From: an uncultured SAR86 cluster bacterium
GTDB lineage: Bacteria; Pseudomonadota; Gammaproteobacteria; Magnimaribacterales; D2472
Assembly (NCBI GenBank): GCA_902509555.1
Contig: CABWYS010000007.1
Coordinates: 1 to 38,842 of the forward strand
Direction: 5' to 3'
DNA: 38,842 nucleotides
Both the position numbers and the translations under genes were made by a program. Shown here piece after piece: positions 23,034-31,673 of the stretch. Under the pieces are notes generated by a model. That model saw only the letters and a program-made list of their open reading frames with translations, had not been told where the DNA came from and did not search any database. Numbering within the stretch: position 1 is the first letter of the stretch; every line of letters begins with the position of its first letter.

Positions 23034-25051
23034 TCTAATATTTTCTTTATGCATGATTCTTTAGCATGAATACCATCAAAAAACTCAAATTTTTTGCATG
23101 AATTAAATCGAGGATCAAAAGATCCGACAATTCTTATGCTTAACAGATCTGCTAATTCTTTAAAATCTTTTTCAATTTGAAGTAATTCTGGTTTTTCTTT
23201 AAGAAATCTTTTATATAGATCTGGGTGATATGGAGTTAGCATCAAAATTATCTCAGTAGATTTGCTATGAAATGTTATTAGATTCTCTAGCATTTGAAGC
23301 ATCATGGGTGATCGCTCGTAATTATCAATTGAGTGTGTTAGATATGCATCAAAATCTTTAGAAATTTCATCTGTAGATCGGTTTTGGAATGATAAGTTAT
23401 ATACTCTTGTCCCATCTTTTTTTGTAATATCTTTGAAAGATCTTGAGGCAGATGTTGATGAGCCAAAGTTTCTTAGTAAAAAGAAGGGTTTTAATGCTTT
23501 ACCATTTTCTTTTAATGACTCTGCTTCAAGATTTCTTTTTATATCTATGGTCTCTAATAGATTCGAATCGCCTGATGATATCTTATTAATTTCTTCATCA
23601 TACTCAGCCTTCAGTGATTTCCATTGAGTGCGATTAGAATTGCGATTGATGAGCCAAGGATCTAAACCAACCATAATTGTTTGAGGGTTGAAATGTGTTG
23701 ATGCTAATCCTGTAATTGCTACGCTGTCTTGAAGGGAGGCATTGCTAACGCTTAAATTAAGAGTTTCAAGATTGGTGAGACTCTTGCCCACTTGCATCAT
23801 TCTTGATGAACCAATTATTATGATATCAGGATTCATGTCTTCCAATACTATTCTATTCTTAATAAATAATCTTTCATCTATATCTGCGCTAACAATCTGC
23901 TTACTCCTCATAAGATCATCTGCCATTCTGTATTCAATATTATTAATATTTTTTGCAGCACTTACTCCAAAAATTATAAAAAATGTACTACCGATAATGG
24001 AAATAGACCAAATTGCCTTGGAAGAAAATTCAGATCTTCTTCTAAAAGGGTTTTCTATAAATCTCCAAGTCAAGTATGCCAAGCAAAACGTTAAGACAAT
24101 TAGTAAAAGATTTATACTAAAGCTTAATTCTTGAAAATTCACATTTCTAGTAAAAGCAAATAATGGTACATGCCATAAATAAGCGCTGTAACTTATTAGT
24201 CCAATACCTACAAATAGTTTGTTTGAAAGAAATTTTGAGATTGAGTTCTTCTCACGAGCAAACAAAATAATTAATAGCGTTCCAATTGTTGGAACTAATG
24301 CATGTAATCCAGGAAATGGAATAGTTTTATCAAATACAACTACTGAAAATGCAATTAAAAATAACCCAAAAGAACCAAGAAAATTTTGAAGGAATTTACT
24401 GGGCATCTTAGGATTTGTCCTGAGGTAGAATGTAGCGAAAACTCCAAGAAGCAACTCCCATCCTCTAGTTGGAAGAAGATAAAATGTTGCTGAAGGATGA
24501 TTATGAGACCCCCAGTAAGACAAAATTAAGCTCAAGCAAAAAATAAGAACAAGAGTTAGGATAAGAGCTCTTTTTCCAAGACCCCAAGTTAAAAAGATAA
24601 ATAATGGAAAAAGAAGATAGTATTGCTCCTCAACAGCAAGGCTCCAAGTATGAAGCAACGGTTTCAGTTCAGCAGCCTCAGAAAAATAACCCTCCATCCC
24701 TAATAAAAAATATATGTTGGAACCAAATATTGATACAGCCGCAAGACTTTCAAAATAATTTATTAGATCACTAGGCACCAAAACCAATAATGCGATTGGG
24801 AGTGTCATTAACATTATAAAAAATAAGCTTGGCAATAATCGCCTGGCCCTTCGTTCATAAAAATTTAGTAAACTAAAATTTCCAGTATCAATTTCTTTAA
24901 AAATTAATCCTGATATTAAATATCCACTGATAACAAAAAATACATCTACCCCGACAAAGCCGCCACTAAAACTATTGAATCCAGCATGAAAAAATATTAC
25001 AGGTATTACGGCCAGCGCTCTCAAGCCATCTATTTCTGATCTATAAAACAT
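23027..25051 (-). CDS. Acyltransferase-3 (OafA/YrhL type) with C-terminal SGNH-like domain
   Basis: Inner-membrane enzyme that O-acylates surface glycans. Residues 1-365: about ten membrane helices with the family motifs, Arg11-x10-His22 (RALAVIPVIFFH), GGFVGVDVFFVISGYLI (30-46) and LLHTWSLAVEEQYYLLFP (132-149). Residues 400-674: a periplasmic SGNH-hydrolase-like domain with GSSR (414-417) in place of the usual GDSH and a terminal DGIH (659-662) that supplies the Asp-His pair. Fused acyltransferase-SGNH proteins are known O-antigen acetylases. It is the only minus-strand gene in the window and splits the locus, so it may have been inserted and is expressed separately. Confidence 0.88.
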   Translation of the reverse strand: MFYRSEIDGLRALAVIPVIFFHAGFNSFSGGFVGVDVFFVISGYLISGLIFKEIDTGNFSLLNFYERRARRLLPSLFFIMLMTLPIALLVLVPSDLINYFESLAAVSIFGSNIYFLLGMEGYFSEAAELKPLLHTWSLAVEEQYYLLFPLFIFLTWGLGKRALILTLVLIFCLSLILSYWGSHNHPSATFYLLPTRGWELLLGVFATFYLRTNPKMPSKFLQNFLGSFGLFLIAFSVVVFDKTIPFPGLHALVPTIGTLLIILFAREKNSISKFLSNKLFVGIGLISYSAYLWHVPLFAFTRNVNFQELSFSINLLLIVLTFCLAYLTWRFIENPFRRRSEFSSKAIWSISIIGSTFFIIFGVSAAKNINNIEYRMADDLMRSKQIVSADIDERLFIKNRIVLEDMNPDIIIIGSSRMMQVGKSLTNLETLNLSVSNASLQDSVAITGLASTHFNPQTIMVGLDPWLINRNSNRTQWKSLKAEYDEEINKISSGDSNLLETIDIKRNLEAESLKENGKALKPFFLLRNFGSSTSASRSFKDITKKDGTRVYNLSFQNRSTDEISKDFDAYLTHSIDNYERSPMMLQMLENLITFHSKSTEIILMLTPYHPDLYKRFLKEKPELLQIEKDFKELADLLSIRIVGSFDPRFNSCKKFEFFDGIHAKESCIKKILDS

Positions 25052-25204
25052 AAGTAAACATTATTTATTAGATGTAATTCAATGTTAACAACAAAAATTA
25101 TTTTGAAATAGGTAACTTATCATGAAATATAAAAAACAATTTTAATTTATAAGCTATGATAGCAAGTAAATTTAAGTATTATGGAATCAAAATATCTCAA
25201 GTTA

Positions 25205-25210
25205 TATAAT
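25205..25210 (+). promoter_or_regulatory. Candidate -10 element for the neuB operon
   Basis: TATAAT at 25205-25210 lies 30 bases before the neuB ATG, with no good -35. AGAGG at 25231-25235 is a good Shine-Dalgarno 5 bases before ATG. The 189-base gap 25052-25240 separates divergent genes, so it must hold promoters for both directions; nothing else is recognised in it. Confidence 0.4.
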
Positions 25211-25240
25211 TAATTTATAAATCATTTACAAGAGGCAATC

Positions 25241-26317
25241 ATGAAATATAACTCATATTTAGAAATAGAGGGAAAGAAAATTGGCTCGGGCTATCCTACA
25301 TACTTTATTGCAGATATTGCAGCTAATCATGATGGTGATCTAAATAAAGCAATTGATTTAATACATCTTTGCGCAGAGGCAGGAAGTGATGCTGCCAAAT
25401 TTCAGCATTTCACAGCTGCAACTATAGTAAGTGATGTTGGATTTAAATCACTTGGCAATCAGCAGTCGCATCAGGCGTCATGGAAAAAATCAGTATTTGA
25501 AGTTTATGATGACGCTTCCATTAATCGAGATTGGACACAAACTCTCAGCAAAGAATGCAAAAAAGCTGGAATAAGCTTTTTTACAAGCCCATATTCAAAG
25601 GAGCTCGTCGATGAGGTGGATACATTTATGCCAGCTTATAAAATAGGTTCTGGTGATATTTCATGGAAAGAAATAATTCGATACATAGCATCAAAGAATA
25701 AGCCATATTTTTTGGCATCAGGTGCATCTTCAATGGATGACGTGGTTGAGGCTGTTGAAGCTGCTTGTGAGATTAATCCTCAATTCTCGTTGATGCAATG
25801 CAATACTAATTATACTGGGTCTTTAGAAAATTTTAGACATATTCAACTGAATGTATTAAATAGTTTCAAACAAATGTATCCCGGCATGGTTCTTGGCCTG
25901 TCAGATCATACTCCTGGGCATACAACTGTCTTAGGAGCAGTCGCTCTTGGAGCTTCAGCTATAGAGAAGCACTTTACAAGTAATACTAATCAGGATGGCC
26001 CTGATCATGGCTTTTCAATGGACCCAGTAACTTGGAAAGAAATGGTAGATAGAACTAGAGAACTTGAGTTAAGTCTTGGGAATGGCGTTAAGCGAGTTGA
26101 AGAAAATGAACTGGAAACAGCTGTTCTTCAAAGAAGATCTATTCGTGCAAAAATTGATTTATCAATAGGGGAAAAGATAACAAATGAAAATACAGAGGCG
26201 CTGAGACCTTGCCCAAAGGATGCACTAAAGCCAAATGAGCTAGAAAACATTTTAGGAAAAAAAGTTTCCATTGAAATCAAAGCAGGGGAGCATATAAAGT
26301 GGAAAGATCTCGAGTAG
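25241..26317 (+). CDS. neuB: NeuB-family nonulosonic acid synthase
   Basis: Condenses PEP with a six-carbon amino sugar to a nine-carbon alpha-keto acid (sialic, legionaminic or pseudaminic type). The 358 residues begin with the TIM barrel: YFIADIAANHDGDLNKAIDLI, AKFQHF, FFTSPYS, YKIGSGDI, LSDHTPGH and GASAIEKHFT are all family landmarks. A C-terminal SAF (antifreeze-like) domain covers about 290-358, beginning RRSIRAKIDLSIGEKIT. The subfamily (NeuB, LegI or PseI) cannot be set by eye; with a PseB-type dehydratase in the locus, a 2,4-diacetamido sugar is plausible. It overlaps the following GT2 gene by 19 bases. Confidence 0.88.
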   Translation: MKYNSYLEIEGKKIGSGYPTYFIADIAANHDGDLNKAIDLIHLCAEAGSDAAKFQHFTAATIVSDVGFKSLGNQQSHQASWKKSVFEVYDDASINRDWTQTLSKECKKAGISFFTSPYSKELVDEVDTFMPAYKIGSGDISWKEIIRYIASKNKPYFLASGASSMDDVVEAVEAACEINPQFSLMQCNTNYTGSLENFRHIQLNVLNSFKQMYPGMVLGLSDHTPGHTTVLGAVALGASAIEKHFTSNTNQDGPDHGFSMDPVTWKEMVDRTRELELSLGNGVKRVEENELETAVLQRRSIRAKIDLSIGEKITNENTEALRPCPKDALKPNELENILGKKVSIEIKAGEHIKWKDLE

Positions 26318-26937
26318 CATGTATTATACCCGCCTATAATGAAGAGGCATCAATTGAAGAAGTTATTAAATCCGTTTCAAATATTTGCGTCCCAATTGTA
26401 GTTGATGATGGATCAACTGATTTAACAAACTCCAAAGCTACTTCCTTAGACGCTCTTGTCATTCAACACTCCACAAATAAAGGATATGAAACTGCAATTG
26501 AATCAGGCTTTAAATTAGCTTCTTCAAAAAATTTTAGTTATGTCTTAACAATTGATGGAGATGGTCAGCATGATGCATCGCTTATCTCAAGTTTTATTAA
26601 CGAGCTTGATAATGGAGCAGATGTTGTAATTGGAATTAGAGATAGAAAGCAAAGAATTGCCGAACATATTTTTGCTTTATTCAGTTTTGTTAGATGGGGA
26701 ATTAGAGATCCATTATGTGGCATGAAGGCTTATAAAATAGATATTTATAAAGAATTAGGTTATTTTGATTCATTCTCTTCTGTTGGGACTGAACTAATAT
26801 TTTTTGCAGCAAAAAAATGTAAAAAAATCGCTCAATTACATTTAAAAACTTTCGATAGAGAGGGTAAATCAAGATTTGGGACAGCTTTATCAGCAAACTA
26901 TAAAATCATGCGAATTATTTTAAAGTCTATTGCTTGA
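26299..26937 (+). CDS. Family 2 glycosyltransferase (DPM-like, short)
   Basis: GT-A enzyme of 212 residues with ACIIPAYNEE at the N-terminus, VVDDGSTD (34-41), the metal-binding Asp86-x-Asp88 in TIDGDGQHD, and RDPLCGMKAYK typical of dolichyl-phosphate-mannose-synthase-like proteins. No membrane anchor is seen. Start GTG 26299 is favoured by AGGGGAG at 26284-26290, 8 bases upstream, although it lies inside neuB. The sugar is unknown. Its place between neuB and a cytidylyltransferase suggests it works in this assembly pathway. Confidence 0.85.
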   Translation: MERSRVACIIPAYNEEASIEEVIKSVSNICVPIVVDDGSTDLTNSKATSLDALVIQHSTNKGYETAIESGFKLASSKNFSYVLTIDGDGQHDASLISSFINELDNGADVVIGIRDRKQRIAEHIFALFSFVRWGIRDPLCGMKAYKIDIYKELGYFDSFSSVGTELIFFAAKKCKKIAQLHLKTFDREGKSRFGTALSANYKIMRIILKSIA

Positions 26938-26943
26938 GGTAAT

Positions 26944-27678
26944 ATGAGTATCATAGCAACAATTGAAGCCAGGATGACTTCCTCGAGACTCCCTGGAAAG
27001 CCTTTGCTTTTAGCTGAAGGCATTTCTATGCTTGAGCACTTAGTGAGGAGGCTGAGAACTTGCTCATCATTAGACAAAATTATTTTAGCCACCACCACCA
27101 ATGATGCAGATGATATTCTGGTGGAACATGCTCAAAACATAGGCATTGATTTCTTTCGTGGTAGTGAAGAAAATGTTATGCAAAGAGTTTTGGATGCTGC
27201 TATATTTTTTAACGCTGAAATAATTGTAGAAATAACAGGCGATTGTCCAATCATCGATCCTCAGCTTATAGAACAGGCTATTGCAATTTTTCAGAACAAT
27301 GATGTTGACTATGTTAGCAATGGTAATATAAGGAGCTACCCTGATGGTATGGATGTCCAAGTATTTCGTAAAGATGTCTTAGCTAAGTCTGCATCCATGA
27401 CCAAAGATATGCTTGACAGAGAGCATGTCACTTTACATATAAGGAATAATGCAGATATTTTTTCAAGAATTAACATCCTGTCTCCTCCTGAATTATACTG
27501 GCCAGAATTGGGATTAACGCTAGATGAGGAAGCCGATTATAAGCTCCTAAAAGAGATCATTTCTTATTTTGAAAAAGATAATCCTATTTTTTCTTGCGGC
27601 GAGGTTATAGATTTTCTTAGAGCAAATAAAGAGTTACTTGAAATAAATGCATCTGTAATTAGAAAAGGCGATACATAG
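26944..27678 (+). CDS. SpsF-type cytidylyltransferase (CMP-nonulosonate synthetase-like)
   Basis: Stand-alone nucleotidyltransferase of 244 residues: IEARMTSSRLPGKPLL at the N-terminus, ITGDCPIIDPQLI, YVSNGNIRSYPDGMDVQVF, and DREHVTLHIR. It is clearly homologous to the first domain of the fusion at 15085, with which it shares the same series of motifs. Genes of this group sit beside NeuB-type synthases in sps and pse loci and activate the nonulosonic acid with CTP; given its position in the neuB operon, this one is the better candidate for that step. Confidence 0.85.
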   Translation: MSIIATIEARMTSSRLPGKPLLLAEGISMLEHLVRRLRTCSSLDKIILATTTNDADDILVEHAQNIGIDFFRGSEENVMQRVLDAAIFFNAEIIVEITGDCPIIDPQLIEQAIAIFQNNDVDYVSNGNIRSYPDGMDVQVFRKDVLAKSASMTKDMLDREHVTLHIRNNADIFSRINILSPPELYWPELGLTLDEEADYKLLKEIISYFEKDNPIFSCGEVIDFLRANKELLEINASVIRKGDT

Positions 27679-27682
27679 AACA

Positions 27683-28570
27683 ATGAATAAAGTAGCCGTA
27701 GTATGTCACGATGCCGGCGGTGCTGAAATAATAAGTAGTTGGCTTAGGAATAATGATATTCAATTTTCTTGTTACGTTGAGGGCCCAGCAAAAAATATTT
27801 TTATCAAGAAGTTTAAAAGTTATAGCGAAGGCAATCTTCTAAAAGTTATTTCAGATTCTGAATGGCTATTGACTGGAACAAGCTGGCAATCTGATATAGA
27901 AAATAAAGCAATCCAAATCGCTAGACAACAAAATAAAAAATCTATTTCATTTTTGGATCATTGGGTAAGCTATAAGGAGAGGTTTATATATAAAAATGAT
28001 TTTATCTATCCTGATGAAATTTGGGTTGGCGATATATATGCAAAAGAGATTGCAGAAAGAGTATTTTATAATATTTCTGTTAAACAGAAAACTAATGAAT
28101 ACTTTGTTGACATAATAAACAAGCTTAAATTGCTTAAATCTCCTATTAAGAAACCCTATCAAACAGCTCTTTATGTGTGTGAGCCAATTAGCGAACCAGC
28201 CAAAATTCAATTCGGGGATGAGAACTTTTTTAATTACAACGAAAAAGAAGCATTAAAATTTTTCTTAAAAAACTTAGATTTATTTAATATTAAAAAAATT
28301 ATGTTAAGACCTCATCCTTCAGAGTCTTTGGATAAATATACTTGGGTAAATGACTTTACCTCGGTTCCAATTGAGATTTCTAAATCACGCGATCTATTGG
28401 AGGATATAAATTTAGCTAATTTAGTAGTAGGATGCGAATCAATGGCAATGGTTATAGCTTTAATGGCAGATAAGAGAGTAGTAAGCAGCATTCCTCCAAT
28501 GGGAAGAAAATGTATTTTGCCTCATTCTCAAATTGAGTTTCTTAGTTCAATGGAGTGCAATAATTTATAA
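27683..28570 (+). CDS. Unrecognised protein in the neuB operon, possibly GT-B-like
   Basis: A 295-residue soluble protein that I cannot assign to a family with certainty. The start VAVVCHDAGGAEIISSWL looks like a Rossmann strand followed by a glycine turn. The C-terminal half has MLRPHPSESLDKY and NLVVGCESMAMVIALMADKRVVS, a pattern seen in surface-glycan glycosyltransferases with GT-B folds (an R-P-H-P motif and then a glycine/serine/glutamate loop). It is 4 bases after the cytidylyltransferase and overlaps the Gfo/Idh gene (TAATG). It occupies the place a PseG/SpsG-type sugar hydrolase would have, but it lacks the recognisable PseG start. Confidence 0.6.
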   Translation: MNKVAVVCHDAGGAEIISSWLRNNDIQFSCYVEGPAKNIFIKKFKSYSEGNLLKVISDSEWLLTGTSWQSDIENKAIQIARQQNKKSISFLDHWVSYKERFIYKNDFIYPDEIWVGDIYAKEIAERVFYNISVKQKTNEYFVDIINKLKLLKSPIKKPYQTALYVCEPISEPAKIQFGDENFFNYNEKEALKFFLKNLDLFNIKKIMLRPHPSESLDKYTWVNDFTSVPIEISKSRDLLEDINLANLVVGCESMAMVIALMADKRVVSSIPPMGRKCILPHSQIEFLSSMECNNL

Positions 28571-29535
28571 TGGTTAGAGACTGCATTTTAATTGGGCTTG
28601 GTCAAATTGGTATGGGTTATGATCTGGAGCTCGAAGGTGAATTTATTCTGACACATGCTAAAGCAATCTCCCAGCATCAAAAATTTAATTTAGTTGCAGG
28701 AGTAGACCCTTCAGAAAAGCTTAGAAAGAAATTCTCTGCGAAGTATAAAGTTCCTGCCCTAAAGACCATTAAAGAAGCTTTCATCTCTAATGATGCTTCA
28801 GTAATAATTATTGCTACACCAAGCAATACCCATGGAAAAATTTTAGATATTGTACTGAAATACCAAAATCCCGAATTAATTTTATGTGAAAAACCATTAG
28901 ATTATGATCTAGATGAAGCAAATAAAATATTAAAAAAATGTCATCAAAGAAATATTTTGCTTTTTGTTAATTATATGCGTAGAAGTGACATTGGTGCATT
29001 GAAAGTAAAGAGACTTATTAATGAATCAATAATTGAAACTCCTCTCAAAGGTTTTGTGTGGTACACAAAAGGATTGATGAATAATGGAAGTCACTTTCTC
29101 AATCTTTTGGAATACTGGCTCGGACCTATTAATAAAATGAATGTTTTATCTGAAGGTCATTTATGGAATCAAGCTGATCAAGAATATGATTTTCTTGCAA
29201 GATTCGACTTGGGAGAAGTTATTTTTTGTGCCTGTTCTGAACAGTCGGCTACATATAATTCATTAGAACTTATTGGACCATCTGGAAGATTATCTTATAG
29301 CAATGGAGGCGAGCAAATCTCTTGGCATCCCATCGTCCCTGATCCAGTTCTAAAAGATGAATTCAGGCTATCTACTGAGCCAACAATTATTCCAAGTAGC
29401 ATGAATCAATATCAATATAATGTTTATCAAGAAATTGCTAATGCACTTGATGGAATAGATTATAATTTGAGCTCTGGCAGAGATGCATTATCTACGCTAA
29501 AACACATTCATTCATTAGGAGAGCATGATGAGTAA
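28570..29535 (+). CDS. Gfo/Idh/MocA-family oxidoreductase
   Basis: NAD(P)-dependent sugar dehydrogenase type, 321 residues. The Rossmann start reads CILIGLGQIGMGYD, followed by IIIATPSNTHG and the signature Glu107-Lys108-Pro109 in ILCEKPLDYDL; the lysine is the usual catalytic residue. A second conserved block is GLMNNGSHFLNLLEYWLG. It is flanked by overlapping genes, so it is cotranscribed with the neuB group. It probably oxidises or reduces a nucleotide-sugar or nonulosonate intermediate and may work with the DegT aminotransferase that follows. Confidence 0.85.
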   Translation: MVRDCILIGLGQIGMGYDLELEGEFILTHAKAISQHQKFNLVAGVDPSEKLRKKFSAKYKVPALKTIKEAFISNDASVIIIATPSNTHGKILDIVLKYQNPELILCEKPLDYDLDEANKILKKCHQRNILLFVNYMRRSDIGALKVKRLINESIIETPLKGFVWYTKGLMNNGSHFLNLLEYWLGPINKMNVLSEGHLWNQADQEYDFLARFDLGEVIFCACSEQSATYNSLELIGPSGRLSYSNGGEQISWHPIVPDPVLKDEFRLSTEPTIIPSSMNQYQYNVYQEIANALDGIDYNLSSGRDALSTLKHIHSLGEHDE

Positions 29536-30805
29536 TAAATTAGCAATTTTTGGTGGCTTGAAAACTATAAATTATGAATTTAAAAAGTATAACTCTATAG
29601 GTATTGAGGAGCTTGAAGCTGCATCAAAAGTTATTGAAACCGGAGTTCTATCACAATTTTTAGGATCTCATAGTGATGACTTTTACGGCGGCCCAAAAGT
29701 CAAAGAGTTTGAAAGAGCTTGTGAAAAATATTTTGGTGTTAAGCATGCCATTACAGTAAATTCGTGGACATCTGGATTAATAGCAGCTGTAGGGGCTCTA
29801 GATATCGAGCCAGGAGATGAGGTAATTGTATCGCCGTGGACAATGTGCGCTTCTGCAACGGCCATACTTCACTGGAATGCGATTCCAGTTTTTGCTGATA
29901 TTAATCCAGAAACTTTCAATATAGATCCAGAGTCTGTTGAAAAAAATATATCTAAAAATACAAAGGCAATTTTAGCGATCGATATCTTTGGTAGGTCCGC
30001 TGACATAGAGTCCTTAAGTAAAATTGCAAAAAAATATAATCTTGAGATTATTTCTGATACAGCCCAATCTCCTGGAGCTAAGTACAAAGACAATTTTGCA
30101 GGAACATTAGCAAGTATTGGCGGTTATAGCTTAAATTATCATAAACATATCCATACAGGTGAGGGCGGTATTTTAGTAACTAATAACGATATGCTAGCTA
30201 GAAGAATGCATTTAATTCGCAATCATGCAGAGGCTGCTGTTGAGGGCATGGGAGTCACAAATCTTTCAAATATGGTCGGATATAATTTTAGGCTTGGGGA
30301 AGTAGAATGTGCTATGGGTATTGAGCAGCTCAAGAAGCTTGAAAATTTCGTTTCTTCAAGGCAGAGTGCAGCTCATAAAATTATTAATGGAATAAAACAT
30401 CTTAAAGGTTTGCATGTTCCTGAGGTTAGAGATGACTGCTCAAATGTTTTTTATATTCTGCCACTAGTGCTTGATCTTGATGCGCTAGGGATTTCTAGAC
30501 AGGTTATTTTTGATGCTTTGACTGCTGAAGGTATTACTGGACTTATTCAAGGGTATGTTAATGTTCATATGCTTCCAATATTTCAAAAAAAAATTGCTTA
30601 CGGGTCTAATGGTTTTCCTTGGACAGAGAATTTTTGTAGAAAAGACATCAGCTATGAAAAGGGCATATGTCCAATTGCAGAAAATTTACATGAAAATACT
30701 TTTTTAGGTTATGAAATGTGTCTGCATGATTTAACAAATCAAGATATCTCACTAATTATTGAATCATTTCAAAAGGTATGGAGTAGTCTAGAGTATCTTA
30801 AATAG
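29528..30805 (+). CDS. DegT/DnrJ/EryC1-family PLP aminotransferase
   Basis: Sugar aminotransferase of 425 residues. The PLP lysine is in YSLNYHKHIHTGEGG (Lys206), and ISDTAQSPGA holds the Asp177 that binds the PLP nitrogen. SPWTMCASATAILHWNAIPVFADI is the usual cofactor-binding region. Two ATGs are adjacent (29525 and 29528); AGGAG at 29517-29521 is 6 bases from the second, so that is chosen. This could serve as the PseC-like amination step, although it is far from pseB, or it may add an amino group to another keto-sugar made by the Gfo/Idh enzyme. Confidence 0.88.
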   Translation: MSNKLAIFGGLKTINYEFKKYNSIGIEELEAASKVIETGVLSQFLGSHSDDFYGGPKVKEFERACEKYFGVKHAITVNSWTSGLIAAVGALDIEPGDEVIVSPWTMCASATAILHWNAIPVFADINPETFNIDPESVEKNISKNTKAILAIDIFGRSADIESLSKIAKKYNLEIISDTAQSPGAKYKDNFAGTLASIGGYSLNYHKHIHTGEGGILVTNNDMLARRMHLIRNHAEAAVEGMGVTNLSNMVGYNFRLGEVECAMGIEQLKKLENFVSSRQSAAHKIINGIKHLKGLHVPEVRDDCSNVFYILPLVLDLDALGISRQVIFDALTAEGITGLIQGYVNVHMLPIFQKKIAYGSNGFPWTENFCRKDISYEKGICPIAENLHENTFLGYEMCLHDLTNQDISLIIESFQKVWSSLEYLK

Positions 30806-30807
30806 GA

Positions 30808-30813
30808 TATAAT
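30808..30813 (+). promoter_or_regulatory. Candidate -10 element upstream of the PhyH gene
   Basis: TATAAT at 30808-30813 directly follows the DegT stop; there is no clear -35. It would give a leader of about 60 bases in an otherwise featureless AT-rich gap. Confidence 0.35.
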
Positions 30814-30881
30814 CACTTTCATTGCCCTGATGGTGAAATATTTTCTTTTATTATCAAAAATAAATTCAATAATTAAAAAAT

Positions 30882-31670
30882 ATGATTTATAGTTTTGCAA
30901 CATTTCATGAGAAAGTAGTTTTTCAAGATGCAGTTAAGTCGTTTAAAGATTTTGGCTATGTTCTAATAAAAGATGTATTTGATGAAAGCGAGTTAGAAAT
31001 TCTTTGTGCTGCAACCACTAAACTGGAAGAAGAGGCTCTTTCTAAAAATTTAAATAACCCATTGCTTAAGCATTCTTTTAATGATGATGTTAAATACGAA
31101 TATCTTGCAAACTCCCTTCATTCTGAAGTGTTGCACAGGGGCAATGATCAAAACTATGATCAGGGAATGACCGATATATTTAATCCTTCATATTGGTATG
31201 CTAGACACTTTCCAGAGTGTTTAGAATTATTTGCAAGACTGAGGTCAGGAATGATTTTAGACTTAATTCAGGCAGTGAACTCAGATGCATATCCAAAAAA
31301 TAATAATTTATATATTCATCAGAATGTAGAGAATCCTCGTTGCGCTCATATTGATTCTCTTAGAGATTATTTTAAGCTTTTTATGGCATTTTCAGATCAA
31401 ACTGAGCTATCATGCGGCCCGTTTGGAGTAATTCCTAAGACACATTCATCAAAAGTAAAAAATTATTTTATGTGTCAACTTAACAAGAGGTTTTTTGGCT
31501 TTAAGGGCGGTAACATAACAGATGCAACTTTCTACAAAAATCAAAAGTTATCTCCATTATTTCTTGATCGAGGCTCAATTGCTTTATGCAATCAAAGCAT
31601 AGTTCATGGTGCTTTGCCTGCATTCAATAATGGAAGCCGGCTAACTTTTGTTCAAACATTTGACAGGTAA
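30882..31670 (+). CDS. Phytanoyl-CoA dioxygenase (PhyH) family, Fe(II)/2-oxoglutarate oxygenase
   Basis: The 262-residue protein has the double-stranded beta-helix iron triad: His156-x-Asp158 (CAHIDS) and distal His242 (SIVHGALPAF), plus Arg253 for 2-oxoglutarate. Family enzymes hydroxylate diverse small molecules. Its position between a DegT aminotransferase and an FkbM methyltransferase suggests a glycan or lipid-linked intermediate, or a modified sugar, as substrate. This cannot be told from the sequence. The gap before it is 76 bases, so it may begin a new transcript; it is 3 bases before the methyltransferase. Confidence 0.82.
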   Translation: MIYSFATFHEKVVFQDAVKSFKDFGYVLIKDVFDESELEILCAATTKLEEEALSKNLNNPLLKHSFNDDVKYEYLANSLHSEVLHRGNDQNYDQGMTDIFNPSYWYARHFPECLELFARLRSGMILDLIQAVNSDAYPKNNNLYIHQNVENPRCAHIDSLRDYFKLFMAFSDQTELSCGPFGVIPKTHSSKVKNYFMCQLNKRFFGFKGGNITDATFYKNQKLSPLFLDRGSIALCNQSIVHGALPAFNNGSRLTFVQTFDR

Positions 31671-31673
31671 GAA

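Noticed and set aside
23742-24134. 130-codon + strand frame opposite the acyltransferase
   Set aside because: The minus strand encodes clear membrane helices and motifs here; the + strand frame is a mirror of the hydrophobic coding.
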